Below are positions 37,251 through 44,869 of a stretch of DNA of 64,000 bases, piece by piece. Made by a program: the position numbers and the translations under genes. Below the pieces are notes generated by a model that worked only from the letters and a program-made list of their open reading frames with translations, made no database searches and was not told where the DNA came from. This stretch comes from Candidatus Binatia bacterium. GTDB lineage: Bacteria > Desulfobacterota > Binatia > HRBIN30 > BPIQ01. The stretch covers positions 434,001 through 498,000 of the forward strand of contig BPIQ01000003.1 of the NCBI GenBank assembly GCA_026004195.1, in the 5' to 3' direction. The stretch's first letter is position 1, and each line of letters begins with the position of its first letter.

Positions 37251-38348
37251 TCAGCGCCCGAAGAGGTGCGCGAGCACGATTTCCACATCGCGGGTGTCGA
37301 TCCGGCCGTCACCGGTGAGGTCGGTCCGACAGCCTGGGGGTGGGTTCGGGGGTTCCGGTGCTGCGAGTACGAGTGCCACGAGGTCCGCGGCATTCGTCCG
37401 GCCGTCGCAGTTCGGGTCGGGTGGCGAAGGTGGCGGTGCCGTCCGGCCCGGCGTGGGGCTCGGGGGACGCGGGCTCGTCGGGCTCGGGCGCGGCGTTCGC
37501 GTGGCCGTAGGAGGGGGAGTCGGCCGGCGCGTGTAGGTCCGCGTCGGAGTGCGCGTGAACGAGGCAGTGGGATTCGGTGGGGTCGTCGGCGTCGCGGTGG
37601 GCGTGGCCGTGGCCGTCCGTCGCCGTGGGCGTCGGTCTTCGGCGATTTCGATCGAGAGGAAGGGGAGAAAGGATCCACCGACACCCGGGGGACCCGCGCT
37701 TCCGTCCCCGAGGTTGTCGAGCGACGTCCCCGTGGGGCTGTCCTCGGTGCGCCAGAGAACGCCGAAGAACCCGTGGCCGTCCCGCAGGACTCCCCGCAGC
37801 GCCTCGGTCACGTCGACCTCGAAACGAAGCGGGCCGGAGGCGCGGAGGGTGCGGTCGGTGATCTCGCCGAACACCGTCGTGTCGACCGCTACGGGCTCGT
37901 TTTCGACCCTGGCGTAGTCCGCGAGCTCGACGGCGCCGTCTCCCGCGTACGTGTGGACGAGGATCTCGCGGGCGGCCCGGCCCGCGAACTCCGTCCCCGG
38001 GCCGAAGGTGGAAAGCACGTCGTCGATGTTGAAGACGAGGGTGGCCTCGCGGATGCGCTCGGGGCTCGTGGAAAGCAGCTTCGCGAGCGGGAACTCCGCG
38101 ATGCCGCGTTCCTCGGTGACGCCCGACTTGAGCGCGACGGCCAGGGGATTTTCGCCGAAGTCGGGCGTGCCGTCGAAAGGGGCGAGTCCCGGAAAACCGT
38201 CGATGACGGCGTCGAAAAGCGCTCCGTCTTCCTCTTTCACCAGGACGGTTTCCGCCCGCGAGGACTCCGGCGCGAGAAGGGTCTGCGTTCCGAAAAGGAC
38301 GAGGGCGGCGAGCCCGGACCGAAGGATGTTTTTCTCTGGCCGTTTCAC
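37251..38348 (-). CDS. Secreted protein with Thr/Pro linker and dockerin-like C-terminus
   Basis: 365 residues from GTG 38348. Signal peptide (SGLAALVLFGTQTLL) with cleavage near SRAE. Domain about 35-240 is shared with the next upstream gene (EERGIAEFPLAKLL, ATLVFNIDDVLSTFGPGTEF, SPTGTSLDNLGDGSAGPPGV). A Thr/Pro-rich linker (about 245-305) leads to two EF-hand-like calcium loops, DPNCDGRTNAADLVAL and DLTGDGRIDTRDVEIVL, arranged as a type I dockerin. Dockerins anchor secreted proteins to cohesins, but no cohesin is visible here. It lies between the paralogue and the TonB receptor on the same strand, so it is probably part of the Fur-type operon. Exact role unknown. Confidence 0.7.
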   Translation of the reverse strand: MKRPEKNILRSGLAALVLFGTQTLLAPESSRAETVLVKEEDGALFDAVIDGFPGLAPFDGTPDFGENPLAVALKSGVTEERGIAEFPLAKLLSTSPERIREATLVFNIDDVLSTFGPGTEFAGRAAREILVHTYAGDGAVELADYARVENEPVAVDTTVFGEITDRTLRASGPLRFEVDVTEALRGVLRDGHGFFGVLWRTEDSPTGTSLDNLGDGSAGPPGVGGSFLPFLSIEIAEDRRPRRRTATATPTATPTTPPNPTASFTRTPTRTYTRRPTPPPTATRTPRPSPTSPRPPSPTPGRTAPPPSPPDPNCDGRTNAADLVALVLAAPEPPNPPPGCRTDLTGDGRIDTRDVEIVLAHLFGR

Positions 38349-38449
38349 GACTTTTCTCCGGGGGGCTGCCGGGCCCGGCCGGGAGGAGGTTCGCCTTTCG
38401 GGGGTAGGCGTAGCGAAGGAGCGAGTCCGGGCCCGGCAGCGTGCTTTCT

Positions 38450-39619
38450 TCAGTTGCCGGCGCAGAGGACGGGGAAGTTCGTCTGCAGCCCTACCGCCCC
38501 GATCAGGTTACAGGCGTGGGCGTACTCCGCTGCGACCATCCGTTCGACGTTGTCCTCCACCGCGTCCGCCACGCACTGCGCCACGGCCGCAAAGTCGGGA
38601 GCGCCGCTCGAGCACGGAAAACCCAGATCCGCGGGCGTCGTATCCGCGCATTTCGCCGTGATCTTCGACTCGAGCTTCGCGACGGCCCGGGCGAGCTTGG
38701 AGGACGGATCGGTTTCGTCCAGAAGTTTCCCGCATTTCTCCTGCGCTTTGTCGAGGGGTTTCCCCTTTGCCGTGTCGGCAAGGATGCGCTGGAGGCACGT
38801 GCGCAGCCACGCGTGCTTTTTCTGGGCCAGGATGGCGGCCTGCTTGGCGATCTGCTTCTGGCAAGCGCGCTGCTTTTTGTCGAAGACAGGAGGAGCACCC
38901 GTTTGCGTGACGACGGTGAGGAACGGGAGCTTCGCGCCGCCGACGCCCGGCGGTCCCGCGCCTCCGTCTCCCAGGTCGTCGAGAGAGGTGGCCGTCTGGT
39001 CGTCGGTCGTGGCCAGGACGATTCCGAGGGCCGGGTCGCCGTTGTCGAGCAGGTCCTTGAGCTCGTTCGTGACGTCGACGTCGAAAAACAGGGGGCCGGA
39101 CACGGCGAGCGTCGCATCCGTGATCACGCCGAACGGGGTCGTGTCCACGACGGCCAGCGGGGCACCGGCGACGTTCCCGAAATCCGAGAGGTCGATCGCG
39201 CCGTTCCCGGCATAGGAAAAGAGCACGATGGTCTCGGCGGCCGTGCCGTCGAAGTCGGCGCCGGGACCGAACGTGCCGATGACGTCGTCGATGTTGAAGG
39301 TCAGAGTGGCGCTCACGATGTCGGCGGAGCCGAGCCCGGCAAGTGGCGCGAGCGGAAATTCGGCGATTCCGCGCATCTCGAGGACGCCGGCCTTGAGCGC
39401 CACCGAGAGCGGGTTCCCGCCGAAATCCGCGACGCCGTCGGGCGGCGGAAAGGGCCAGCCGTCGAGCTGTCCGTCGTAAAGAGCGCCTGCCGTTCCGTCG
39501 ATGGTGAAGACGTCGGCCAGAGAGGCCGGAGGCTGGGCCCAGGCACAGAACCCGAGCGCCAGGACCACGATGACCCAGGGTCTCGTGCCCTGCTTTTTCG
39601 CTTGTTTTGTCGCGTTCAT
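38450..39619 (-). CDS. Secreted protein, paralogue of the dockerin protein, with Cys/Lys-rich tail
   Basis: 389 residues from ATG 39619 (GAGGTAG upstream). Signal peptide PWVIVVLALGFCAWAQPPAS. The N-terminal domain (about 35-240) closely parallels that of the downstream gene: EMRGIAEFPLAPLA, ATLTFNIDDVIGTFGPGADF, TATSLDDLGDGGAGPPGVGG. Instead of a linker and dockerin it ends in a helical Lys- and Cys-rich region (RACQKQIAKQAAILAQKKHA, LRTCLQRIL, QEKCGKLL, with further cysteines to the C-terminus). This tail type recurs in secreted proteins of uncultured deltaproteobacteria (general recollection). The domain looks like a beta-sandwich; function not known. Possible roles are ligand capture or surface attachment. 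Confidence 0.6.
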   Translation of the reverse strand: MNATKQAKKQGTRPWVIVVLALGFCAWAQPPASLADVFTIDGTAGALYDGQLDGWPFPPPDGVADFGGNPLSVALKAGVLEMRGIAEFPLAPLAGLGSADIVSATLTFNIDDVIGTFGPGADFDGTAAETIVLFSYAGNGAIDLSDFGNVAGAPLAVVDTTPFGVITDATLAVSGPLFFDVDVTNELKDLLDNGDPALGIVLATTDDQTATSLDDLGDGGAGPPGVGGAKLPFLTVVTQTGAPPVFDKKQRACQKQIAKQAAILAQKKHAWLRTCLQRILADTAKGKPLDKAQEKCGKLLDETDPSSKLARAVAKLESKITAKCADTTPADLGFPCSSGAPDFAAVAQCVADAVEDNVERMVAAEYAHACNLIGAVGLQTNFPVLCAGN

Positions 39620-39727
39620 GCTTCTACCTCCTTCGAGCGGCTCGATCGCGAGCCGGAATTTTCGGGTGGATTCGTGGAAGGATCCGGGCTCGGGGTTCTT
39701 CGACCTCTGGCCGCTCGACGGGCTCGA

Positions 39728-39913
39728 TCACGCGGGCGGATCGCGGCAGGACCGGTCTTCGCTTTCCCCGCGAACGTACGACCGCCGCTTGCAGCGACGG
39801 CACTTGAGCTCGATGCCCCGCACGGTCCGGCGGGCGAGAAGATTTCCGCACTCGCAGCGGATCTCGTCGGGTGCGGGTCGAGACTTCCGCGGGGACGTCG
39901 ATCCTCGGTTCAA
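39728..39913 (-). CDS. Com-like zinc-ribbon small protein
   Basis: 61 residues from TTG 39913, which overlaps the stop of the preceding small gene (TTGA). The core IRCECGNLLARRTVRGIELK followed by CRRCKRR gives C-x-C and C-x-x-C pairs 19 residues apart. This matches the phage Mu Com family of zinc-binding RNA/DNA-binding regulators (C-x-C-G...L...K-C-x-x-C). A basic leader (TSPRKSRPAPDE) adds nucleic-acid-binding character. In Mu, Com activates translation of mom. Here no phage genes are nearby, and the protein sits inside a Fur-type uptake operon. It could regulate the operon or bind metal; the role is unknown. Confidence 0.5.
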   Translation of the reverse strand: MNRGSTSPRKSRPAPDEIRCECGNLLARRTVRGIELKCRRCKRRSYVRGESEDRSCRDPPA

Positions 39914-40354
39914 GGGAGGACCTCCCGAGACCGCCTGGTCACTTCGGCTCGGCGGCTTTCGCGCTCGGGTCGCTCCACGAACCACCTCTCCAGGGCGCGG
40001 ACCCGGGCGAGGCCGGGCAGCGGAAGGTCCAGCAGGTAGCGGAGGACCCGGTCCACGTCGACGAGACTCGCTTCGCGGTGCTTCCATCCGCGAATGGGGA
40101 AAATCTCGTAGCGGCCCAGGGTGAGACGCGAGGGCGTGAGGATGGAGACCCGCGGCGGCGGGGTGCCAGAGCTGGAGATGGAGAAACCCCCGTGGGGCGA
40201 AGTAAGCGTGTTTGGGGTCCGCCGGCGGGTGGTGGCGGATCTCCCAGGATCCGACCGTCGCGAGAACGGCCCTCTCGCGGGGATCGTGTGGTGGGGGTGG
40301 CCAGCCGGCTGCGGCGGCGCGGATCGAATCCCCGGAAGGATGGCTCCGGCTCAT
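39910..40354 (-). CDS. Small unknown protein with one frameshift
   Basis: The first part, from ATG 40354, reads TVGSWEIRHHPPADPKHAYF then APRGFLHLQLWHP. Near 40150 reading shifts by one base to the coherent sequence RLTLGRYEIFPIRGWKHREA, SLVDVDRVLRYLLDLPLP and RVRALERWFVERPER, ending with TGA at 39910. The locus is 445 nt, net +1, about 147 residues. No signal peptide or known motif. It is rich in Arg, Trp and His. Its stop overlaps the start of the Com-like gene, and it follows the 67-residue gene by 18 bp, so all three are likely co-transcribed. Family not recognised. Confidence 0.4.
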
Positions 40355-40372
40355 GGCGGCGGGCTCCGAAGC

Positions 40373-40576
40373 TCAGTGGATCTCTTCGTTTCGCTTTCCC
40401 TCGAGCGCCTGGAGGGCGGCGCCGAGAGCTCGAACCAGGTTGCGGCAGCCCTCCGGGGGCAGGCGCAGCGTGACGAAACCCAAGTGGACGTGCAGCATCC
40501 CGCAGTTGCACGCCTGGACGAGGACATCCGTGCAGGGCGCGGTCGCGCCTTGTTGGACAGGGTAGTGAGCGTTCAT
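40373..40576 (-). CDS. Small Cys/His-containing protein of the Fur-type operon
   Basis: 67 residues from ATG 40576, with GGGAGG upstream and a 4-bp overlap with the CbiX-like stop (ATGA). It has four cysteines: one in TAPCTDVLVQ, then ACNCGMLHVHLG and PPEGCRNLV. It continues LVRALGAALQALEGKRNEE as a C-terminal helix. C-N-C-G-x-L-H-V-H looks like half of a metal-binding knuckle. No signal peptide. I do not recognise the family by name. Context suggests a metal-handling or regulatory role. Confidence 0.55.
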   Translation of the reverse strand: MNAHYPVQQGATAPCTDVLVQACNCGMLHVHLGFVTLRLPPEGCRNLVRALGAALQALEGKRNEEIH

Positions 40577-42309
40577 GGGTTTTCCTCCCGGGTCCTGGAG
40601 GCGGACTTCTCTCCGGGCACGAGCGCGCAGCTCGAATCGGAGGCCGCCTCGTTGCGGAGCTTCTCGATCCCTCGGCGGATCTGCTTTTCGACCCACCGCA
40701 CGAAAAGCGGATGCGGGGCGAAGCCGCTGCCGAGTTCGTAGGAAAGGCCTTCGAGGTATCGGCGTTCCGGGCCCTCTCCGGCGACGCGTGCGGGCAGGAC
40801 GATCGCGCGGCCCCCCTGGCCCGCCGCTTCCTCCACGAGCCGGCGGATTCGGCGGACCCATTCTGTTCTTTTCTCCGGCCAGTCCTCGCGCCATGTCGCC
40901 ACGTGGATGTGCCGAAAGGGACGATGGGTTTTCTCGGCTTTCTCGGCGATCTGGCGGGCGAGGCTTCGGAGGACCTCGAGCCAGTGCTCGTTTCTCCGGT
41001 CCTCGCCGGCACCGTGGGCGGTCAGGATGAGCGTTTCCCGTGGGGGATCGGTGGAGATCTCACGGACGCGTTCCCAGAGCGCCTCTGCGAAGAGCGGGTC
41101 GTCTTCGAGCCCGCCTACCGTGACCATGGGTAGAGGCGAGAGAATTCGTCTGGTCCCGTGCCCGTGCCGGTGGGCGCCGTGGTGTCGGGGTGCCGCCTCT
41201 CCTTCTCGGAGAGAACCGATCATGGATTCGACGGCCTCGCGGAAGCTCGAGCGCAGGGCGTAAGCGCGCACGACCACCACGGCCTCGGCGCCTCTGTTTT
41301 CCAGTCGGCGCACGGCACGTTCGACCACGTCCGGGTCGGCCATCGAGAAAGCGAACTCGACGAGGTATCGGTCTTGGAGGGGTGCTACGGCCCTGCGCAC
41401 GGCCTCGTTCCAGTGGTAGTCCCCGCCGTGTGCGAGAAGGACGACGCCGATCGCCGTTGCCCGCAGCGGAGTGCGGCGCCGGATTTCTCGTTCTGCCCAG
41501 AGGGCCACGGCGGGAGCGAGGTGGGGCGTCTCGACGAGCTCCACACCTCGGGGCAGGTTCCGCCGAAGCACGCGGTCGAAGGCCATCATTCCGTCGAGCT
41601 TGGGGCCCAGGTGAAACGCGAGGACGGCCGGGCGCGGGGCCTCCTTCAGGAGTTCCGAAAGCCGCTGCGACGCGGAGCGAGAAGCTTCTCCCGCCCTCCT
41701 GTCGAAAATGTCCGGCCAGACGACGGCGCCTTTCAGTTCGTGCGAAGTACCGTCGGCAGCTCGCCTCGCTGTCGCGAGCAATTCGCCTTCCATCTCCTCG
41801 CGCGGAAAGCTCCCGCTCGCCCCGTAGCCGACGAGGACGATGTCTCTCGAGCCCGGTAGGCCGCGAAGTTCGGCGGCCAGGACTTCGAGGGCGAAAGAGC
41901 TCCGGCCGAAGACGGCTGCGGTCTCGATGGGCGTCGGGGTCCTGGTCCGGGCTTCCGCGAGAAGGCGGCAAGCGAGCCGGAATCGAGGGTCCGCCGAAAA
42001 AAGGAACGCGGGCAGCGCCACGATTCGCCCGACGCCGCGCGTCCGCAGTCTTTGCAGGGCCTCGCCCAGTGTTTCCCGGGCTCGTGCGTCGGTGACGAAG
42101 ACCATCTCGAGGGGCACTTTGCGGGAAAGTGGGGCGAGAGCGTCTCGGAGTTCTTCGTTCCCGAGAAAACCACGGTCCGGAGCGAGGACGAGAGCCCCCA
42201 CGGGCCGGGGCGGAGAGCCGAGGTGCACGCGGGAGCGGGCGTTCGCGCAGGCCGTGGCGAGGCAGAGGAGCGGGAGGGAGAAGAAGAGAGCGGGCTTCCG
42301 GAGCGACAT
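40573..42309 (-). CDS. Lipoprotein with two CbiX/SirB chelatase-like domains
   Basis: 578 residues from ATG 42309. The N-terminus is a lipoprotein signal with lipobox LATAC (LPLLCLATACANARS), so the protein should be exported and lipidated. Two chelatase-like halves follow. The second is clearest, with VVLLAHGGDYHWNEAVRRAV (about 285-305) and, in its second lobe, LILTAHGAGEDRRNEHWLEV (about 445-465); these match the catalytic-His strand of CbiX/SirB type II chelatases. A His-rich insertion APRHHGAHRHGHG lies between. Cytoplasmic CbiX inserts Co or Fe into tetrapyrroles; a periplasmic lipidated form is unusual and may bind metal or tetrapyrrole for the uptake system. First gene after the Fur-type promoter. 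Confidence 0.75.
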   Translation of the reverse strand: MSLRKPALFFSLPLLCLATACANARSRVHLGSPPRPVGALVLAPDRGFLGNEELRDALAPLSRKVPLEMVFVTDARARETLGEALQRLRTRGVGRIVALPAFLFSADPRFRLACRLLAEARTRTPTPIETAAVFGRSSFALEVLAAELRGLPGSRDIVLVGYGASGSFPREEMEGELLATARRAADGTSHELKGAVVWPDIFDRRAGEASRSASQRLSELLKEAPRPAVLAFHLGPKLDGMMAFDRVLRRNLPRGVELVETPHLAPAVALWAEREIRRRTPLRATAIGVVLLAHGGDYHWNEAVRRAVAPLQDRYLVEFAFSMADPDVVERAVRRLENRGAEAVVVVRAYALRSSFREAVESMIGSLREGEAAPRHHGAHRHGHGTRRILSPLPMVTVGGLEDDPLFAEALWERVREISTDPPRETLILTAHGAGEDRRNEHWLEVLRSLARQIAEKAEKTHRPFRHIHVATWREDWPEKRTEWVRRIRRLVEEAAGQGGRAIVLPARVAGEGPERRYLEGLSYELGSGFAPHPLFVRWVEKQIRRGIEKLRNEAASDSSCALVPGEKSASRTREENP

Positions 42310-42319
42310 GAGCTAGTTG

Positions 42320-42346
42320 ATTATGAAAATCATTTTCATTTGTCAA
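42320..42346 (-). promoter_or_regulatory. Sigma70-like promoter of the uptake operon
   Basis: Reading on the minus strand, TTGACA (42346-42341) and CATAAT (42325-42320) are separated by 15 bases. Transcription would start about 4-7 bases before the ATG at 42309, giving an almost leaderless mRNA; no Shine-Dalgarno is visible in AACTAGCTC before the ATG. Confidence 0.6.
42323..42339. promoter_or_regulatory. Fur-type operator palindrome
   Basis: ATGAAAATCATTTTCAT is a perfect 17-bp palindrome about one central base. It agrees closely with the core of the Fur box (GATAATGATAATCATTATC, typically with ATCATT at the centre). It covers the -10 to -35 spacer of the promoter above, so binding would block RNA polymerase. 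Zur or another Fur-family protein is possible; no regulator gene is in the window. Confidence 0.75.
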
Positions 42347-42365
42347 CCCGCACGGCCACAGGCTC

Positions 42366-42460
42366 GTGAAAAGATTCGCGGTCACCCCAGTTTCGCCCGA
42401 AAGAGTCCGGTCAAATCGGTGGGTCCGATGGCGGCGGCGGAAATTTTTCACATCCTCCAC
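42366..42460. mobile_element. MITE-like element, copy B
   Basis: 95 bp related to 28754-28851. Left end GTGAAAAGATTCGCGG; the reverse complement of the right end is GTGAAAAATTTCCGCCG (to 42451), followed by the shared tail ATCCTCCAC. It lies 20 bp upstream of the Fur-type promoter and directly abuts a cluster E hairpin (loop CTCTGT, right arm CGTGGCC), whose left arm is shortened to CCACG. Confidence 0.6.
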
Positions 42461-43070
42461 GCTCTGTCGTGGCCGTGTTCATCGACGGCGCGACGCTGGA
42501 TGCGAACGGTCGCTGTTCTTCTGCCCCGCCTCCCCGGACGCGACGGAGCGCGTCCCTCCGAGGGATCCGTGTCCCCTGATCCGGCGCCGCGCGTCGTTGC
42601 CGAGGCGCCGAACACGTTCATACCCCCGCCCCCGGGACGCGACGCCCTCGGGATGGCACGCGACGGCAACGGATGCATCCCCACACGGCGCTTCGAATCC
42701 GCGGATCGGAGGGCCACGCGCTGTCGTGGCCGTTTTCGTGGATGGCACGATGCCCCGCCCCCGGACGCGACGGAGCGCGTCCCTCGGGATGGCACGCGAC
42801 GACAACGGATGCATCCCCACAGGGCGCTTCGAATCCGCGAACCGGAGGGCCACGCTCTGTCGTGGCCGTGGTCATCGACGGCGCGACGTCGATCCCTGGA
42901 TGCGAACGGTCGCTGTTCTTCTGCCCCCGCCTCCCCGGACGCGACGGAGCGCGTCCCTCGGGCTCGAGCCGTGGCGCTCGGCAGACGCGATCGGGGGCCG
43001 GCGGCGTCCGTCCCGACCGAGAGCGTGCCGCGGTTGAATTCGCCGCCCGGTTTCGGGTTACTGTGGCCCT
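42461..43070. repeat. Hairpin repeat cluster E
   Basis: Hairpins at 42536-42555, 42763-42782 and 42937-42956 (GGACGCG arms, ACGGAG loop), 42712-42731 (GGCCACG arms with a changed loop CGCTGT) and 42848-42867 (GGCCACG arms). A truncated one is near 42635. Stretches such as GGATGCATCCCCAC-GGCGCTTCGAATCCGCG recur in tandem and also at 28500. No gene is seen until 43071. Confidence 0.85.
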
Positions 43071-43823
43071 ATGGCCCCGAAGCCGGGCGTCGCGTTTTTC
43101 GACCTGGACAAGACGCTCATCACCCGGAACTCGGCTTCGCTCTGGATTCGCTTCGAGCTTTCGTCCGGGCGGATCACGCGCTCCCAGGCCGTGCGTGCCT
43201 TCGGCTACGTGCTCCGGTACAGCCTGGGCATGACGGACCTCGAGGACCCGATCCGCCGGACCGTAGCGACGCTGCGGGGTCAGAGTGAAGAACGCATGAG
43301 GGAACGGGCTCGCGTTTTCTACGAGAAGTGGCTCCGTTCCCTCTATCGCCCCGGGGCCTTCGAGGCGATTTCCTGGCATCGTCGGAGAGGAGACAGGCTC
43401 GTTCTTCTCACGTCTTCGTCGAACTACGTGGCCGAGCTCGTCTCGCGAGATCTCGGCTTGGACGACTTTCTCTCGAACCGCTTCGAGGTGGACGGCGAAG
43501 GCCGCTACACGGGGCGCGCCTTCGAGCCGCTCTGCTACGGCCCGGGCAAGCTCTTTCTCGCCCGAGAATACGCGGGGCGGCACGGTTTTTCTCTCGCGGA
43601 CGCCTGGTTCTACACGGACTCCCATTCCGACCTCCCCTTGCTCGAAGAAGTCGGGCATCCCGTGGCCGTGCACCCCGACCCTCGGCTTCGCCGCACGGCG
43701 CATCGCCGGGGGTGGCCCGCGGTTGCCTGGGGCAAACGCGGAGTTTCCCCGGACGGATTCGGGCGAGCGAGCTCCGCGATCCGGAGTGGCGAAGACGGAG
43801 ACGCCGTAAAAGGCGGCGGCTAG
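43071..43823 (+). CDS. HAD-IB family hydrolase (SerB-like)
   Basis: 250 residues from ATG 43071. HAD motif I is AFFDLDKTLITRNS (nucleophile Asp about 10). Motif II is LVLLTSSSNYVAELVSRDLG (Thr/Ser about 114), and motif IV is AWFYTDSHSDLPLLEEVGHP (DSxxD). A helical cap (about 20-90: ITRSQAVRAFGYVLRY) and the pattern YTGRAFEPLCYGPGK match the HAD-IB group, which includes phosphoserine and lipid-phosphate phosphatases. Substrate not assigned. It converges on the next gene, with stop codons overlapping in a CTAG. Confidence 0.85.
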   Translation: MAPKPGVAFFDLDKTLITRNSASLWIRFELSSGRITRSQAVRAFGYVLRYSLGMTDLEDPIRRTVATLRGQSEERMRERARVFYEKWLRSLYRPGAFEAISWHRRRGDRLVLLTSSSNYVAELVSRDLGLDDFLSNRFEVDGEGRYTGRAFEPLCYGPGKLFLAREYAGRHGFSLADAWFYTDSHSDLPLLEEVGHPVAVHPDPRLRRTAHRRGWPAVAWGKRGVSPDGFGRASSAIRSGEDGDAVKGGG

Positions 43824-44530
43824 TTACGCCCGCCTTTCGCGAGAAGTTCCCGAAGCAGGGATGCCGAGAGCGCACCCGCCTCGGGAACGACCAGGTCGGC
43901 TCCCGCAGCCCGAAGTCGGTGCTCGTCCGTCGACGTGAGGACGGCTACCGACCGCATTCCTGCCCGCCGAGCGGCTTCGATTCCGTGAACGGAATCCTCG
44001 ACGACGATGCAGCGCTCGGGTGCGAGGCCCAGTCGCTCGGCTGCGCGCAGGAAAGGCTCCGGATCGGGCTTGCCTCGGGTCACGTCTTCGGCCGAGACGG
44101 CCGCACCGACGAGCCCTTGCACACCGAGGATCTCGAGGACGAGCTCCACGTTCGGTCGAGGACCGCTCGACGCCACGGCCAGGGCGAAGCCTTGCTCGGG
44201 CAGCGCGCGGAGAAGCTCCGGAACGCCGGGATAAACTCGAATCGCGCCTCGGCGTACGAGCTCTCGGTAGAGTTCTTCTTTTCGGGCGGAGAGCCTCTCT
44301 GCCTCGTCCGGCGGAAGGCCGGGACCGAGCCAGGCCGCGAGGATGCTGTCGTTTCGCTGGCCGAAGGTCCTGCGGAAAAGCTCCTCGCCGAAAGGCCTTC
44401 CGATTTCCTCTCCGAGCCTTTCCCAGGCGCGCCGGTGCGCTTCGGCGCTGTCGACGAGAACGCCGTCGATGTCGAAAAGGGCGGCTGCGTCGGCGAGGTG
44501 AGTTTCCGGGTTCTTCGCTTCCGTCGGCAT
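43820..44530 (-). CDS. HAD-IA hydrolase (beta-phosphoglucomutase-like)
   Basis: 236 residues from ATG 44530. Motif I ALFDIDGVLVDSAEAHRRAW carries the D-x-D-G-V-x-x-D-S of phosphoglucomutase/phosphatases. Motif II is ALAVASSGPRPNVELVLEIL, then VTRGKPDPEPFLRAAERLGL (Lys) and CIVVEDSVHGIEAARRAGMR (E-D-S). The helical cap lies between about 30 and 95. It is likely a sugar-phosphate phosphatase or mutase. It is transcribed toward the SerB-like gene; their stop codons share the bases at 43820-43823. Hairpin cluster F lies just upstream. Confidence 0.87.
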   Translation of the reverse strand: MPTEAKNPETHLADAAALFDIDGVLVDSAEAHRRAWERLGEEIGRPFGEELFRRTFGQRNDSILAAWLGPGLPPDEAERLSARKEELYRELVRRGAIRVYPGVPELLRALPEQGFALAVASSGPRPNVELVLEILGVQGLVGAAVSAEDVTRGKPDPEPFLRAAERLGLAPERCIVVEDSVHGIEAARRAGMRSVAVLTSTDEHRLRAAGADLVVPEAGALSASLLRELLAKGGRN

Positions 44531-44869
44531 GGTGAAGAGGCGGACTTTAGCAAGGCTCCATCCGGGACCCAATGCCGGGCGCGTGGGAAACGCCTGGCCG
44601 GAGGCGCGCGCCGCGTCGCCTCTGGGTGCTCGTGCGCACGTCCCGAGCATCCACCCGGAGGGACGCGCTCCGTCGCGTCCGGGGGCGGGGGCAGAAGAAC
44701 GGCGACCGTTCGCATCCAAGGATCGACGTCGCGCCGTCGATGAACACGGCCACGACAGAGCCTGGCCCTCCGATTCGCACCCCCGAAACGCCACGTGAAG
44801 GCATGCGCATCGTGCCCATCCGCCGGAGGGACGCGCTCCGTCGCGTCCGGGGGTGGGGAACGCCTCGGT
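44531..44869. repeat. Hairpin repeat cluster F
   Basis: Hairpins at 44661-44680 and 44829-44848 (GGACGCG arms, CTCCGT loop) and 44748-44767 (GGCCACG left arm, ACAGAG loop, right arm CCTGGCC with one mismatch). The rest is short spacer shared in part with clusters D and E. Confidence 0.8.
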
